A stretch of DNA of 30,126 nucleotides from positions 1 through 30,126 of the forward strand of contig CAMDDU010000053.1 of the NCBI GenBank assembly GCA_945892985.1, read 5' to 3'. The notes below the pieces were generated by a model. That model ran no database searches, had not been told where the DNA came from, and saw only the letters and a list, made by a program, of their open reading frames with translations. Below, piece by piece: positions 7,771-15,865 of this stretch (positions are counted from its first letter, which is position 1; the number at the start of each line of letters is the position of its first letter). The position numbers and the translations under genes were made by a program. Origin of the DNA: CAITSH01 sp945892985 (GTDB lineage: Bacteria > Pseudomonadota > Gammaproteobacteria > Burkholderiales > SG8-39).

Positions 7771-8949
7771 TCATGGCGCCACTTCAAACTCTTCGGTGCG
7801 CTTGGGCGGATAGGTTTCCCATCCGCTGCATGCCGGGCAGTGCCAGTAGAACTGCCTGGCCTTGAATCCGCAATTGCCACAACTGTAACGGGCGAGGCGG
7901 CGTGTATGGCCGTGCACGAGATTCTTCACCAACTCCAGGTCGTGGCGCCGCTCCGCGGGGGCCATGATCAATTGTGCTTCGAGCAGCTTGTCCAGCCCGA
8001 GCAGGGTGGGAGTGCGCCGCAACTCATCGCGCACCAGCGTGTAGGCCTCCTCCGGCCCTGCTGTGGCCAAGGTGGTCTGGAAGGCCACGTCCAGTAGATC
8101 CAGCGACGCATGCCCGGCGAGCAGGCCTTTGATGAGAACCAGGCCCTCCTCGATACGTCCAAGAATCCGGTAGCTTTCTATCAACCTTTGCGCCACCAAG
8201 GCAAGATAGGTCGGCGTCTGTTGCTCTATGCGCTTCCAGGCCAGCACCGCCTTGTCGTGCTCCCCCGCAGCCGCATGCAAGTCGCCCAGCTGCATATTGG
8301 CGCGGACGCATTTGCGATTTACGGAAAGCGCCTCATCCAGATAGGTATGTGCCTGCGCGGTGCGCGAATGCGTCGCTTCGATCAACGCGAGCTCGCAATA
8401 AAAATTGGCAATTTCCTTTTGATACGGCTTACCGGCGACCTCGGCCAGTTGGCCTGCAGCCTGGATTGCCTTGAGCCATTCTTTCTCCTGCTGGTAGATA
8501 TCGAGCAGAAATCCGAGCGCCTCCGCCCGATGCAGGCCGGTGTGCAACTTCTCGAACACCGCCTCGGCTCTATCAAGCAAGCCCGCCTTGAGGTAGTCCT
8601 GCCCCAATTCAAACATTGCGGCCAGTCGCTGCTCCCCCGCCAGGTCGCCGCGTTCGAGCAGGTTGCGATGCATGCGGATCGCACGTTCGGTTTCCCCGCG
8701 CCGCCGAAACAGGCTGCCCAGCGCGAAATGCAACTCTATTGTCTCCGGATCAAGCTTGACCACCTCGATGAACGCATCAATAGCCTTGTCCGGCTGCTCA
8801 TTGAGCAGAAAATTCAGGCCGCGAAAATAAGACTTCGGCAGTGACTTGGACTCGGCCAGCAGATGCTTGATGTCGATCCGCGCCGCCAGCCAGCCAAGGG
8901 CGAAAAAGAGCGGGAATCCGAGCAGCCACCAGTATTCAAATTCAAGCAT
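7771..8949 (-). CDS. lapB: Lipopolysaccharide assembly protein LapB (YciM)
   Basis: Inner-membrane-anchored TPR protein that in E. coli regulates LpxC turnover by FtsH and couples LPS synthesis to export. The 392 residues start with one membrane helix (about 6-23, WWLLGFPLFFALGWLAARI), continue with a cytoplasmic array of TPR helices (about 40-330), and end with a rubredoxin-like metal knuckle: CGNC near 357-360 and CPAC near 371-374. That combination defines LapB. It lies 9 bp downstream of lapA and upstream of ugd and the heptose genes, consistent with an envelope/LPS operon. Confidence 0.95.
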   Translation of the reverse strand: MLEFEYWWLLGFPLFFALGWLAARIDIKHLLAESKSLPKSYFRGLNFLLNEQPDKAIDAFIEVVKLDPETIELHFALGSLFRRRGETERAIRMHRNLLERGDLAGEQRLAAMFELGQDYLKAGLLDRAEAVFEKLHTGLHRAEALGFLLDIYQQEKEWLKAIQAAGQLAEVAGKPYQKEIANFYCELALIEATHSRTAQAHTYLDEALSVNRKCVRANMQLGDLHAAAGEHDKAVLAWKRIEQQTPTYLALVAQRLIESYRILGRIEEGLVLIKGLLAGHASLDLLDVAFQTTLATAGPEEAYTLVRDELRRTPTLLGLDKLLEAQLIMAPAERRHDLELVKNLVHGHTRRLARYSCGNCGFKARQFYWHCPACSGWETYPPKRTEEFEVAP

Positions 8950-8958
8950 GTTCCACCT

Positions 8959-9255
8959 TTATGACGCGTCGACCGGCGGGATGACGGGGCGCTCATGGGT
9001 ACGCAGGCGCAATTCGCGCTTAAGGCGGGCAATTTCGCGACGCTGGCGGAACAGACGCGCGAGGCAGGCAAGCACGCCAAGCAGCGCACCACCAGCAAGA
9101 AAAGCCAACAACAGCAGCACCAGAGGCGCCTGCCAGGTCTGCTCGAACCAGAACCGCAATGTCACGGTTTCTGTGTTCTTGATGGCAAAGAGGAACAGCG
9201 CGAGAAACAGCATCACGCGCAGTATCCAGGCAAATATCGTAAGAAGCTTGTTCAT
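8959..9255 (-). CDS. lapA: Lipopolysaccharide assembly protein A (LapA/YciS domain)
   Basis: A 98-residue inner-membrane protein with two hydrophobic helices (about 5-25 and 43-67). Between them is the family motif NTETVTLRFWF, and a basic coiled tail follows (RLFRQRREIARLKRELRLR). This is the LapA/DUF1049 layout, and the partner gene lapB follows after 9 bp. LapA interacts with LapB in E. coli (established there). A hairpin terminator lies between ihfB and this gene, so lapA-lapB expression depends on read-through or a promoter in the 102-bp spacer that I could not define. Confidence 0.92.
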   Translation of the reverse strand: MNKLLTIFAWILRVMLFLALFLFAIKNTETVTLRFWFEQTWQAPLVLLLLAFLAGGALLGVLACLARLFRQRREIARLKRELRLRTHERPVIPPVDAS

Positions 9256-9281
9256 CTATAACAAGACCGGGGCAAACAAAA

Positions 9282-9308
9282 ACGGCGGCGCCATAAAAGC
9301 GCCGCCGT
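9282..9308 (-). terminator. Hairpin terminator after ihfB
   Basis: ACGGCGGCGC (9282-9291) and GCGCCGCCGT (9299-9308) form a perfect 10-bp stem with a 7-base loop. On the minus strand the stem is followed by TTTTGTTTG. Orientation therefore fits the end of the gyrA-to-ihfB transcript, just before lapA. Confidence 0.85.
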
Positions 9309-9357
9309 GTATCAGGAAATGGCGGAAAGCATGTTCGCCGGCGTCAGTTCTTCGACC

Positions 9358-9642
9358 CTAGGCCTTCGTATCAACCCGTTCACGCAACTCCTTGCCAGCT
9401 TTGAAATGGGGCACGAATTTCTCGGGCACACGCACCTTTTCGCCAGACTTGGGATTGCGACCAATTCGCGCCGGCCTGTGATTCAGGCCGAAGCTGCCAA
9501 AGCCGCGGATTTCGATACGCTGCCCCTCGACCAGACTTTGCGTCATGGCATCGAGGATCATCTTCACAGCGAATTCGGCATCCTTGGCCACCAGTTGCGG
9601 ATAACGCACAGCAAGTTTGGCAATCAGTTCCGACTTGGTCAT
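9358..9642 (-). CDS. ihfB: Integration host factor subunit beta
   Basis: DNA-bending nucleoid protein, partner of IhfA. The 94 residues show the HU/IHF fold: MTKSELIAKLA N-terminus, the EIRGFGSFGLNHRPAR strand pair and the DNA-intercalating arm GRNPKSGEKV with its conserved proline, then the VPHFKAGKELRERV C-terminal helix. The E-I-R-G-F-G-S-F context and the position directly behind rpsA identify IhfB rather than HU. Spacing to rpsA is 19 bp, and a terminator follows at 9282-9308. Confidence 0.96.
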   Translation of the reverse strand: MTKSELIAKLAVRYPQLVAKDAEFAVKMILDAMTQSLVEGQRIEIRGFGSFGLNHRPARIGRNPKSGEKVRVPEKFVPHFKAGKELRERVDTKA

Positions 9643-9661
9643 GGGTAACTATTCCGCGCTG

Positions 9662-11386
9662 TTATTGGACGTTTTTGGTGTCCATCTTGGCCTTGAGCAG
9701 CGCACCCAGATTGGTGCTGCCGCTGCTCGCCGCGTTCTGGCTCTGGCTCTGCAACTTCTGCATTGCATCGCCTTCGTCGGCCATATCCTTGGCTTTGATG
9801 GACAGGTTGATTGCGCGGTTCTTGCGATCCACGTTGATGATCATCGCCGTAAGCTCGTCACCTTCCTTGAGGTGCTTGGTCGCATCCTCGACGCGGTCGC
9901 GCGAAATCTCCGACGCGCGCAGGTAGGCCTCAACCTCGCCCTCGAGCACCAGCACGGCGCCCTTGGCATCGACGGTCTTGACCGTGCCCGGAACAATGCT
10001 GTTCTTGTCATGCGTGGCAACGTAGTTGGTGAACGGGTCACCATCCATCTGCTTGATACCAAGCGAAATGCGCTCGCGCTCGACATCGATGGACAGGACC
10101 AGGGCCTCGACTTCGTCGCCCTTCTTGAAGTTGCGCACAGCCTCTTCGCCAGGAACGCTCCATGACAGATCCGACAAGTGCACAAGACCGTCGATACCGC
10201 CGGCCAGGCCGATGAAAATGCCGAAGTCGGTGATCGATTTGATCTGACCCTTCACTTTGTCGTTCTTCTTGTAATTCATTGCAAAATCATCCCACGGATT
10301 GGAAAGGCACTGCTTCATGCCCAGTGAAATCCGGCGACGCTCTTCGTCAATCTCGAGAATCATGACTTCAACATCATCGCCCAGTTGCACAACCTTGGAC
10401 GGATGAACGTTCTTGTTGGTCCAGTCCATTTCGGACACGTGCACCAGGCCCTCGATACCCTGCTCGACTTCGACGAATGCGCCGTAGTCGGTGAGGTTGG
10501 TAACCTTGCCGAACAGGCGCGTGTTGGTCGGATAACGGCGCGACAAGCCTACCCACGGGTCCTCGCCCAGCTGCTTCATGCCCAGGGAGACGCGATTCTT
10601 TTCCTGATCGAACTTGAGGATTTTGGCGGTGACCTCATCACCAACAGCCAACACCTCCGACGGGTGCTTGACACGACGCCAGGCAAGGTCGGTGATATGC
10701 AGCAGGCCGTCGATGCCGCCGAGGTCGACGAATGCGCCGTAGTCGGTGATGTTCTTGACGATGCCCTTGACCACCGCGCCCTCGGCGAGGGTCTGCAGCA
10801 GTTTTTGACGCTCTTCACCCTGGCTCGCTTCGAGCACAGCGCGGCGGGAAACCACCACGTTATTGCGCTTGCGGTCGAGTTTGATGACCTTGAATTCCAT
10901 TTCCTTGCCCTCAAAGGGCGTGGTGTCCTTGACCGGGCGGATGTCGACGAGCGAGCCGGGGAGGAAAGCGCGGATGCCGTTGGTCATGACGGTCAGGCCG
11001 CCTTTGACCTTGCCGCTGATCAGGCCGGACACCAGAGCGCCCGTTTCCATGGCTTTTTCCAGGTCCATCCAGGCGGCGAGGCGCTTGGCCTTGTCGCGCG
11101 ACAGGCGGGTTTCGCCAAAGCCGTCTTCAAGGGCTTCGATGCAGACCGAGACGAAGTCGCCCGGTTTGGCTTCGATTTCGCCCTTGTCATTGCGGAACTC
11201 TTCGAGCGCGACAAACGACTCGGACTTGAGGCCGGCGTTGATCACGACAAAATTCATATCAACACGAACCACCTCACCGGTGATCACTTCCCCAACACGC
11301 ATTTCCTTGCGCGTGAGGCTGTCTTCAAACATTGCCGCAAAACTTTCCATGTCGTCGGAAGGTGCGGACGTGGCTACGTTGGACAT
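9662..11386 (-). CDS. rpsA: 30S ribosomal protein S1
   Basis: RNA-binding ribosomal protein that brings mRNA to the 30S subunit. The 574 residues contain six S1 domains, roughly 30-97, 115-182, 203-271, 288-358, 375-445 and 462-531. The canonical YGAFV(D/E) or FGIFI signatures are in domains 3 to 5 (ITDYGAFVDLGG, LTDYGAFVEVEQ, ITDFGIFIGLAG). The C-terminus (QSQSQNAASSGSTNLG...) is low-complexity, as in other proteobacterial S1 proteins. Start ATG at 11384-11386. A 113-bp leader separates it from cmk; I see no specific regulatory element in it. Confidence 0.97.
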   Translation of the reverse strand: MSNVATSAPSDDMESFAAMFEDSLTRKEMRVGEVITGEVVRVDMNFVVINAGLKSESFVALEEFRNDKGEIEAKPGDFVSVCIEALEDGFGETRLSRDKAKRLAAWMDLEKAMETGALVSGLISGKVKGGLTVMTNGIRAFLPGSLVDIRPVKDTTPFEGKEMEFKVIKLDRKRNNVVVSRRAVLEASQGEERQKLLQTLAEGAVVKGIVKNITDYGAFVDLGGIDGLLHITDLAWRRVKHPSEVLAVGDEVTAKILKFDQEKNRVSLGMKQLGEDPWVGLSRRYPTNTRLFGKVTNLTDYGAFVEVEQGIEGLVHVSEMDWTNKNVHPSKVVQLGDDVEVMILEIDEERRRISLGMKQCLSNPWDDFAMNYKKNDKVKGQIKSITDFGIFIGLAGGIDGLVHLSDLSWSVPGEEAVRNFKKGDEVEALVLSIDVERERISLGIKQMDGDPFTNYVATHDKNSIVPGTVKTVDAKGAVLVLEGEVEAYLRASEISRDRVEDATKHLKEGDELTAMIINVDRKNRAINLSIKAKDMADEGDAMQKLQSQSQNAASSGSTNLGALLKAKMDTKNVQ

Positions 11387-11499
11387 AAGTACCTGCTTTA
11401 AAAACCGCCAGTTACAGCGGGTCAGTTAACAAACCGGCATCTTCGCCTGCGGGTCAGCCGCAAGGTCGCCTATGCCACCGTTTTGCTGCTCTTTTCCTT

Positions 11500-12168
11500 T
11501 TATCGTTTTGTTGCCACGTTCCGGTACCATTCCAAAATCAGCTGCGCAACCTCTTGAATTCCAAGCGATGTGCTGTCAAGGAGCCTGGCATCGGCCGTTT
11601 GAGCGAGTGGTGCAACGCTGCGACTTGCATCGCGCGCATCGCGCTCGCGCAACTCCGACAAAAGGACGTCGATGTTAGCAGGGATTCCTTTTTGTTTCAA
11701 CTGTTTATACCTGCGCTCGGCACGTGCTTCGGCGGTCGCGGTCAGGAACACCTTGAGCTGGGCATCGGGAAACACCACAGACCCCATATCCCGCCCATCG
11801 GCAACCAGCCCGGGGCTCATCCGGTAGTCTCGCTGTCGCTGCAGCAAAGCCGCCCGCACGCCCGGCAAGGCCGCCACCCTGGATGCGGCCAAGCCGACGG
11901 CCTCTGCCCGGATCTGGTCGGTCACCCGCTCCGTGCCAAGACTAATCTCCCCCGCTTCAAATCGGGCATCAAGCGTAGCCGCAATATTTCCTAATTTCTC
12001 TTCATAATCAGCGGGGATATTGGATTTCTGCGCAGCCAGCGCGACCAGCCGATACAAGGCCCCACTATCCAGATAATGGAAACCCAAACTCTTGGCAACG
12101 ATCTCGGCAATGGTCCCTTTGCCCGAAGCTGTTGGTCCGTCTATGGCAATAACAGGAACCAGGTTCAT
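11500..12168 (-). CDS. cmk: Cytidylate kinase
   Basis: Phosphorylates CMP and dCMP using ATP. The 222 residues start MNLVPVIAIDGPTASGKGT with the Walker A loop at 10-17. The CMP-binding insert region and the VADGRDMGSVVFPDA motif are both present, as is the lid RERDARDASRSVAPL. The start overlaps the aroA stop by 4 bp (12165-12168), implying translational coupling. Position between aroA and rpsA is the standard proteobacterial arrangement. Confidence 0.96.
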   Translation of the reverse strand: MNLVPVIAIDGPTASGKGTIAEIVAKSLGFHYLDSGALYRLVALAAQKSNIPADYEEKLGNIAATLDARFEAGEISLGTERVTDQIRAEAVGLAASRVAALPGVRAALLQRQRDYRMSPGLVADGRDMGSVVFPDAQLKVFLTATAEARAERRYKQLKQKGIPANIDVLLSELRERDARDASRSVAPLAQTADARLLDSTSLGIQEVAQLILEWYRNVATKR

Positions 12169-13478
12169 CGTTGGGAAATGCCCTCAAGAACCTGAAAATA
12201 CTCAGGAAATGTTTTGGCAACACAGCCCGGATCATTAATGCGTATGCGCACCCCGCCCAGTGCTGCCAGGGAGAAGCACATCGCCATGCGATGGTCATCA
12301 TAGGTGTCGATCACCGCCGGTCGCAGTTGGCTTGGCGGGGTCACCCGCAACCAGTCCGCGCCCTCCTCGGCACCCGCCCCCAGCTTTCTGAGTTCCGTTG
12401 CCATGGCGGCAATACGATCGGTCTCCTTGACCCGCCAGCTGGCGATGTTGCGTAAGGTGCAGGGGCCGTCGGCGAACAATGCCGCCACCGCCAGTGTCAT
12501 CGCCGCGTCGGGAATGTGGTTGAAGTCGGCATCAAAGGCTTTGAGTTTGCCCCTTTGCCTGACCTCTGCAGTCACACCGGCCTCTATCCAGTTATCGCCC
12601 ATTTCGACCCGGGCTCCCATGGCCTGCATCGCCTCGGCAAAACGCAGGTCCCCCTGGACGCTGCCCCTGCCTACCCCCTCAACTCTCACCGGCCCGCCGC
12701 CGCGCAGTGCGCTAATCGCACCGGCGGCGATGAAATAGGACGCCGACGAGGCGTCTCCCTCAACCCAAAGGTCCCCGGCAGCCTCGTAGCGCGATCCGGC
12801 AGGCAGGGTGAACGCGCTCCAGCCTGCGCGCTGCGCTTCAACACCAAAGCGCGCCATGGTGTTGAGGGTGATCTCCACATAAGGCTTGGAAATCAGCTCG
12901 CCCGTCACCGCCACCGTCACCCGCTCTCCGGTCAGCGGCAGCGCCATCAACAACGCACTGAGAAACTGGCTCGACACATCGCCGCGCACGCTGACGCCGT
13001 CCCCGGCACGAATTTGGCCTGCATGAATGGCCAGCGGCGGATATCCGCTGGCGCCACGATAATCAATACGCGCGCCAAGCGCGCTCAATGCATCGACAAG
13101 GTCGCCGATCGGCCGCTCGTGCATGCGCGGCACACCGGACAAGGCATATTCACCGCCACAAACGGCCAGTGCCGCGGTAAGCGGGCGAAACGCCGTCCCG
13201 GCATTGCCCAAAAACAGTTCGGCCGACTTGACGCCAAAGGGGCCCCCAGCGCCGTCAATCACAACTACGCCGTCGGCGCGCTGCTGCACCGCCACGCCCA
13301 GTTTTTCCAGCGCGGCCAGCATGACGCCGGTGTCATCCGAGGCAAGCAGGCCGTGCAGTCGCGTCTGCCCCGCCGCAAGCGCGGCCAGCAACAGCGCACG
13401 ATTGGAAATGCTCTTGGATCCGGGCAGGCGCACCGTGCCGGCGACGTTGCGAATCGGTTGAAGGTCAAGATGGTCCAC
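12165..13478 (-). CDS. aroA: 3-phosphoshikimate 1-carboxyvinyltransferase (EPSP synthase)
   Basis: Transfers enolpyruvyl from PEP to shikimate 3-phosphate, the sixth shikimate-pathway step. The 437 residues show the N-terminal LPGSKSISNRALLLAALA, the class I LGNAGTAFRPLTAAL PEP loop, the VSSQFLSALLMALP block, the catalytic acidic residue in FNHIPDAAMT and the C-terminal TYDDHRMAM motif. The class I loop (GNAGTA) is the type normally sensitive to glyphosate; that is family knowledge. Upstream, tyrA ends 121 bp away across a repeat-rich spacer; downstream it overlaps cmk by 4 bp. Confidence 0.97.
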   Translation of the reverse strand: MDHLDLQPIRNVAGTVRLPGSKSISNRALLLAALAAGQTRLHGLLASDDTGVMLAALEKLGVAVQQRADGVVVIDGAGGPFGVKSAELFLGNAGTAFRPLTAALAVCGGEYALSGVPRMHERPIGDLVDALSALGARIDYRGASGYPPLAIHAGQIRAGDGVSVRGDVSSQFLSALLMALPLTGERVTVAVTGELISKPYVEITLNTMARFGVEAQRAGWSAFTLPAGSRYEAAGDLWVEGDASSASYFIAAGAISALRGGGPVRVEGVGRGSVQGDLRFAEAMQAMGARVEMGDNWIEAGVTAEVRQRGKLKAFDADFNHIPDAAMTLAVAALFADGPCTLRNIASWRVKETDRIAAMATELRKLGAGAEEGADWLRVTPPSQLRPAVIDTYDDHRMAMCFSLAALGGVRIRINDPGCVAKTFPEYFQVLEGISQR

Positions 13479-13531
13479 GTCGATGCGCCGTCTAATTGGC
13501 CAAGAAAATCGAATTTGCCGACTGCGCCATT

Positions 13532-13608
13532 GGCGTCCCGCGCATTCCGTGCGTCCCGTGCGTCATTTGGGCTAATTAGGCTTAATAGGCCTACTGGGCC
13601 TACTGGCC
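13532..13608. repeat. Degenerate 9-bp tandem repeats in the tyrA-aroA spacer
   Basis: On the minus strand the spacer reads as consecutive units of about 9 bases: GGCCCAGTA, GGCCTATTA, AGCCTAATTA, then GACGCACGG twice followed by AATGCGCGG and GACGCCAAT. The array starts inside the tyrA stop (13600-13602) and fills most of the gap to aroA. It has no coding sense. Confidence 0.6.
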
Positions 13609-14487
13609 ATTGCCTTTGAGCCAGCCATCACGCGCCGAACGCGCCCGCGTGAACACCGCCTCCAATCCTGCGCCATCGCCAGCCTCGAGCAGGGTTTGCA
13701 AGGCAGCCAACTGCCCCTGATAGCGCTTTAGTTCGGCCAGGATCGCCGTGCGGTTGGCAACGCAGATGTCACGCCACATTTCCGGACTACTGGAGGCGAT
13801 GCGGGTGAAATCGCGAAACCCGCTTGCCGCATAGTCAAACAAGGTTCCCGCGTTGTCATGCAGCGCCACATCGTGCACCAGGGCGTAAGCGAGCAGGTGC
13901 GGCAGATGGCTTACCGCGGCAAATACCGCGTCATGCTCGGACGCTTGCATGCTGCGCAACTGCGCGCCGCAGGCAAGCCAGGCGGCGCGTACACGCTCGA
14001 GCGCCGCCGCCGCCGTTTCGGGCAGGGGTGTGATCACCACTTTGCGTCCCTGGTACAAGTCTGCGCGAGCCGCGGCGGCACCGCTATTTTCGGCACCCGC
14101 GATCGGGTGGGCGGGGACAAACTGCCCGATCTTCGTCCCGAGGCAGGCGCGGGCCAGCGCAACAACATCCTGCTTGGTGCTGCCCCCGTCGCTGACGACG
14201 CAGTCGGGCGCAAGCTTGGGGGCAATCGCGCGCAACACCGCTTCGGTCTGCGCCACGGGAACCGCCACCAGCACCAAGTCGGCCCCGACCACCGCGGCAG
14301 CCGGGTCATCGACGCGTACGTCGATAATACCCAAGGCCTTGGCCGCCTCCAGATTGGCGGCAGAACGTCCCACACCGACGACCCGCCCGACAACGCCGGC
14401 CTTTTTCAGCGCCAGTGCGAACGACCCACCTATCAGGCCGACGCCGATTACCACCAGGGTGTCGATGCGAAACGCAGTCGTTGTCAT
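13600..14487 (-). CDS. tyrA: TyrA: prephenate/arogenate dehydrogenase
   Basis: Oxidative decarboxylation of prephenate (or arogenate) on the way to tyrosine. The 295 residues begin MTTTAFRIDTLVVIGVGLIGGS. The dinucleotide loop GxGLIG is at 15-20, strand beta-2 ends VGVGRS (37-42), SDGGSTKQDV supplies a substrate-binding region, and HPIAGAENSG contains the conserved histidine. No chorismate mutase or ACT domain is attached. Because beta-2 ends in G-R-S rather than an acidic residue, NADP use is plausible, as reported for the Nitrosomonas enzyme (inference). The frame stays open 104 codons upstream into hisC; the ATG at 14485-14487 is chosen by homology. No clear Shine-Dalgarno site is visible. 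Confidence 0.92.
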   Translation of the reverse strand: MTTTAFRIDTLVVIGVGLIGGSFALALKKAGVVGRVVGVGRSAANLEAAKALGIIDVRVDDPAAAVVGADLVLVAVPVAQTEAVLRAIAPKLAPDCVVSDGGSTKQDVVALARACLGTKIGQFVPAHPIAGAENSGAAAARADLYQGRKVVITPLPETAAAALERVRAAWLACGAQLRSMQASEHDAVFAAVSHLPHLLAYALVHDVALHDNAGTLFDYAASGFRDFTRIASSSPEMWRDICVANRTAILAELKRYQGQLAALQTLLEAGDGAGLEAVFTRARSARDGWLKGNGQ

Positions 14488-14552
14488 GCGGCGACCGCGC
14501 ACGAAAAAGCCAGGGCCAGGGCAAAAAAGGGCCCGCACGCAGGCGACGATAC

Positions 14553-14588
14553 CAGCTGGAAACGCCCGACTGGTGCGGGTTTCCAGTC
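14553..14588 (-). repeat. REP-like stem-loop, copy 2
   Basis: CTGGAAAC (14556-14563) and GTTTCCAG (14579-14586) form an 8-bp stem with a 15-base loop in the hisC-tyrA spacer. The minus-strand left half CTGGAAACCCGCACCAG matches 3321-3337 of copy 1 at 16 of 17 positions, and the right half TTTCCAGCTG is shared too. The 151-bp spacer holds no other recognisable feature. Confidence 0.6.
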
Positions 14589-14638
14589 GATAGCCACGCC
14601 CGGAAAAGACCTGTTCACGCCTGTCACATCCACCCCCG

Positions 14639-15742
14639 TCAGCCCTGTAAGGCCTTGGCGAGTGCCACCAAAAAACGTTCATTTTCCTGCGGCAGACCGA
14701 TGGTGACACGCAGATGCTCGGGCATCTCATAGCCGCCACCCACAGGACGCACAATGACGCCCTGACGCAGCAATTTCTGAAACACCGCAGCCGCATCACC
14801 GACCTTGATGGTCAGGAAATTGGCGAAAGAGGGGATGAAATCGAGGCCGAGCGCTTTGCAACCGTCGATGAGTTGCGCCATGCCGGCGCGGTTGTTGTCG
14901 TAACTGCGCGCGATAAAATCAGCATCATCGAGCGCGGCAATCGCCGCCGCCTGCCCTACGCTGTTAACGTTGAAGGGCGCGCGCACGCGATTGACCATGT
15001 CGCAGATCTGGGGATTACCCAGCATATAACCCACCCTGAGCCCGGCGAGGCCGTGGATTTTGGCAAAGGTGCGGGTGATCACCAGGTTTGGGAAAACCTT
15101 GAGCCAAGCCACCGTATCGACGCGCAAGGCCGTGGGCAGGAAATCGTTGTAGGCCTCGTCAAGAATAACGATGACCCGCTCCGGCACACGCGTGAGAAAG
15201 GCCTTGAGCTCGTCGTAAGGCAAAAAGGTGCCGCTGGGATTGTTCGGATTGGCGATAAATATCAGCCGCGTGTCATCCCTTACCGCCGCGAGCATTGCCT
15301 CCAGGTCATGACCGAAGTGCTTCGCCGCCACCTTGATCCCGGTGGCCCCGCGCGCCTGCGTGGCCAGCGGATAGACGGCAAAGCAGTGCTGCGAGTAAAT
15401 CGCACTGCTGTCGCGCGACAAGAAAGCCATCGCCAGGTACTCGAGCAGGTCGTTGGAGCCATTGCCCAGCACAATCGCATCGTTGCCGAGGCCAAAGCGC
15501 GCACCCAGCGCGGCCTTGAGCGCGAAGCCGTTGCCGTCCGGGTAAATGTGAATGTCCCGCAACGCCCCTTGCATCGCCGCCCGCGCTTTTTCACCGCAGC
15601 CCAGCGGGTTTTCGTTGGAGGCGAGCTTGACGATGTCGGCCTCGGCGATCCCCAGTTCGCGTGCAACCTCTGCGACCGGCTTGCCCGGTTGATACGGCGC
15701 GATGGCGCGCACATAGGCCGGCGCCAGTTCGGTGAAATCCAT
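14639..15742 (-). CDS. hisC: HisC-type aminotransferase (histidinol-phosphate / aromatic)
   Basis: PLP-dependent fold-type I aminotransferase of about 367 residues. The N-terminal block KLASNENPLGCG, the NPNNPSGT loop, the ILDEAYNDF strand with the PLP-ring aspartate, the PLP lysine in TRTFAKIHGLAGLRVGY and the C-terminal arginine in HLRVTIG are all visible. Its place between pheA and tyrA matches the 'hisHb' gene described in aromatic supraoperons, where a HisC homologue may transaminate prephenate or phenylpyruvate in addition to, or instead of, histidinol phosphate. A TTG two codons earlier (15748) is possible, but the ATG at 15740-15742 lies 8-9 bases after AAAGGG. The spacer to pheA carries a 13-bp tandem repeat. 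Confidence 0.92.
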   Translation of the reverse strand: MDFTELAPAYVRAIAPYQPGKPVAEVARELGIAEADIVKLASNENPLGCGEKARAAMQGALRDIHIYPDGNGFALKAALGARFGLGNDAIVLGNGSNDLLEYLAMAFLSRDSSAIYSQHCFAVYPLATQARGATGIKVAAKHFGHDLEAMLAAVRDDTRLIFIANPNNPSGTFLPYDELKAFLTRVPERVIVILDEAYNDFLPTALRVDTVAWLKVFPNLVITRTFAKIHGLAGLRVGYMLGNPQICDMVNRVRAPFNVNSVGQAAAIAALDDADFIARSYDNNRAGMAQLIDGCKALGLDFIPSFANFLTIKVGDAAAVFQKLLRQGVIVRPVGGGYEMPEHLRVTIGLPQENERFLVALAKALQG

Positions 15743-15767
15743 GGACAAACCCTTTTTACTAGTTGCG

Positions 15768-15814
15768 TGATTGCTTCGTTTGATTGCTTCGTTTGATTGC
15801 TTCGTTTGATTGCC
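15768..15814. repeat. 13-bp tandem repeat, 3.6 copies, in the pheA-hisC spacer
   Basis: TGATTGCTTCGTT occurs three times exactly (15768-15780, 15781-15793, 15794-15806), followed by a partial TGATTGCC. It lies just upstream of the hisC start on the transcribed strand, where it would add an A-rich leader (AACGAAGCAATCA units). Confidence 0.95.
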
Positions 15815-15865
15815 TTGCCCAGCCGTGTCCTCAAGCGCTTGGCAGCGCCTTACTCCATCCGCGCG

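Noticed and set aside
10385..11401. 338-codon plus-strand frame opposite rpsA
   Set aside because: Antisense shadow of the S1 domains; internal repetition mirrors the S1 repeats.
14488..14799. N-terminal extension of tyrA by 104 residues
   Set aside because: It overlaps hisC, is Cys/Arg-rich without homology, and the conserved dinucleotide-binding start follows the ATG at 14487.
15768..15814. Tandem repeats (13-bp, and the 9-bp arrays) as CRISPR
   Set aside because: Units are directly adjacent without spacers, far shorter than CRISPR repeats, and no cas gene is nearby.
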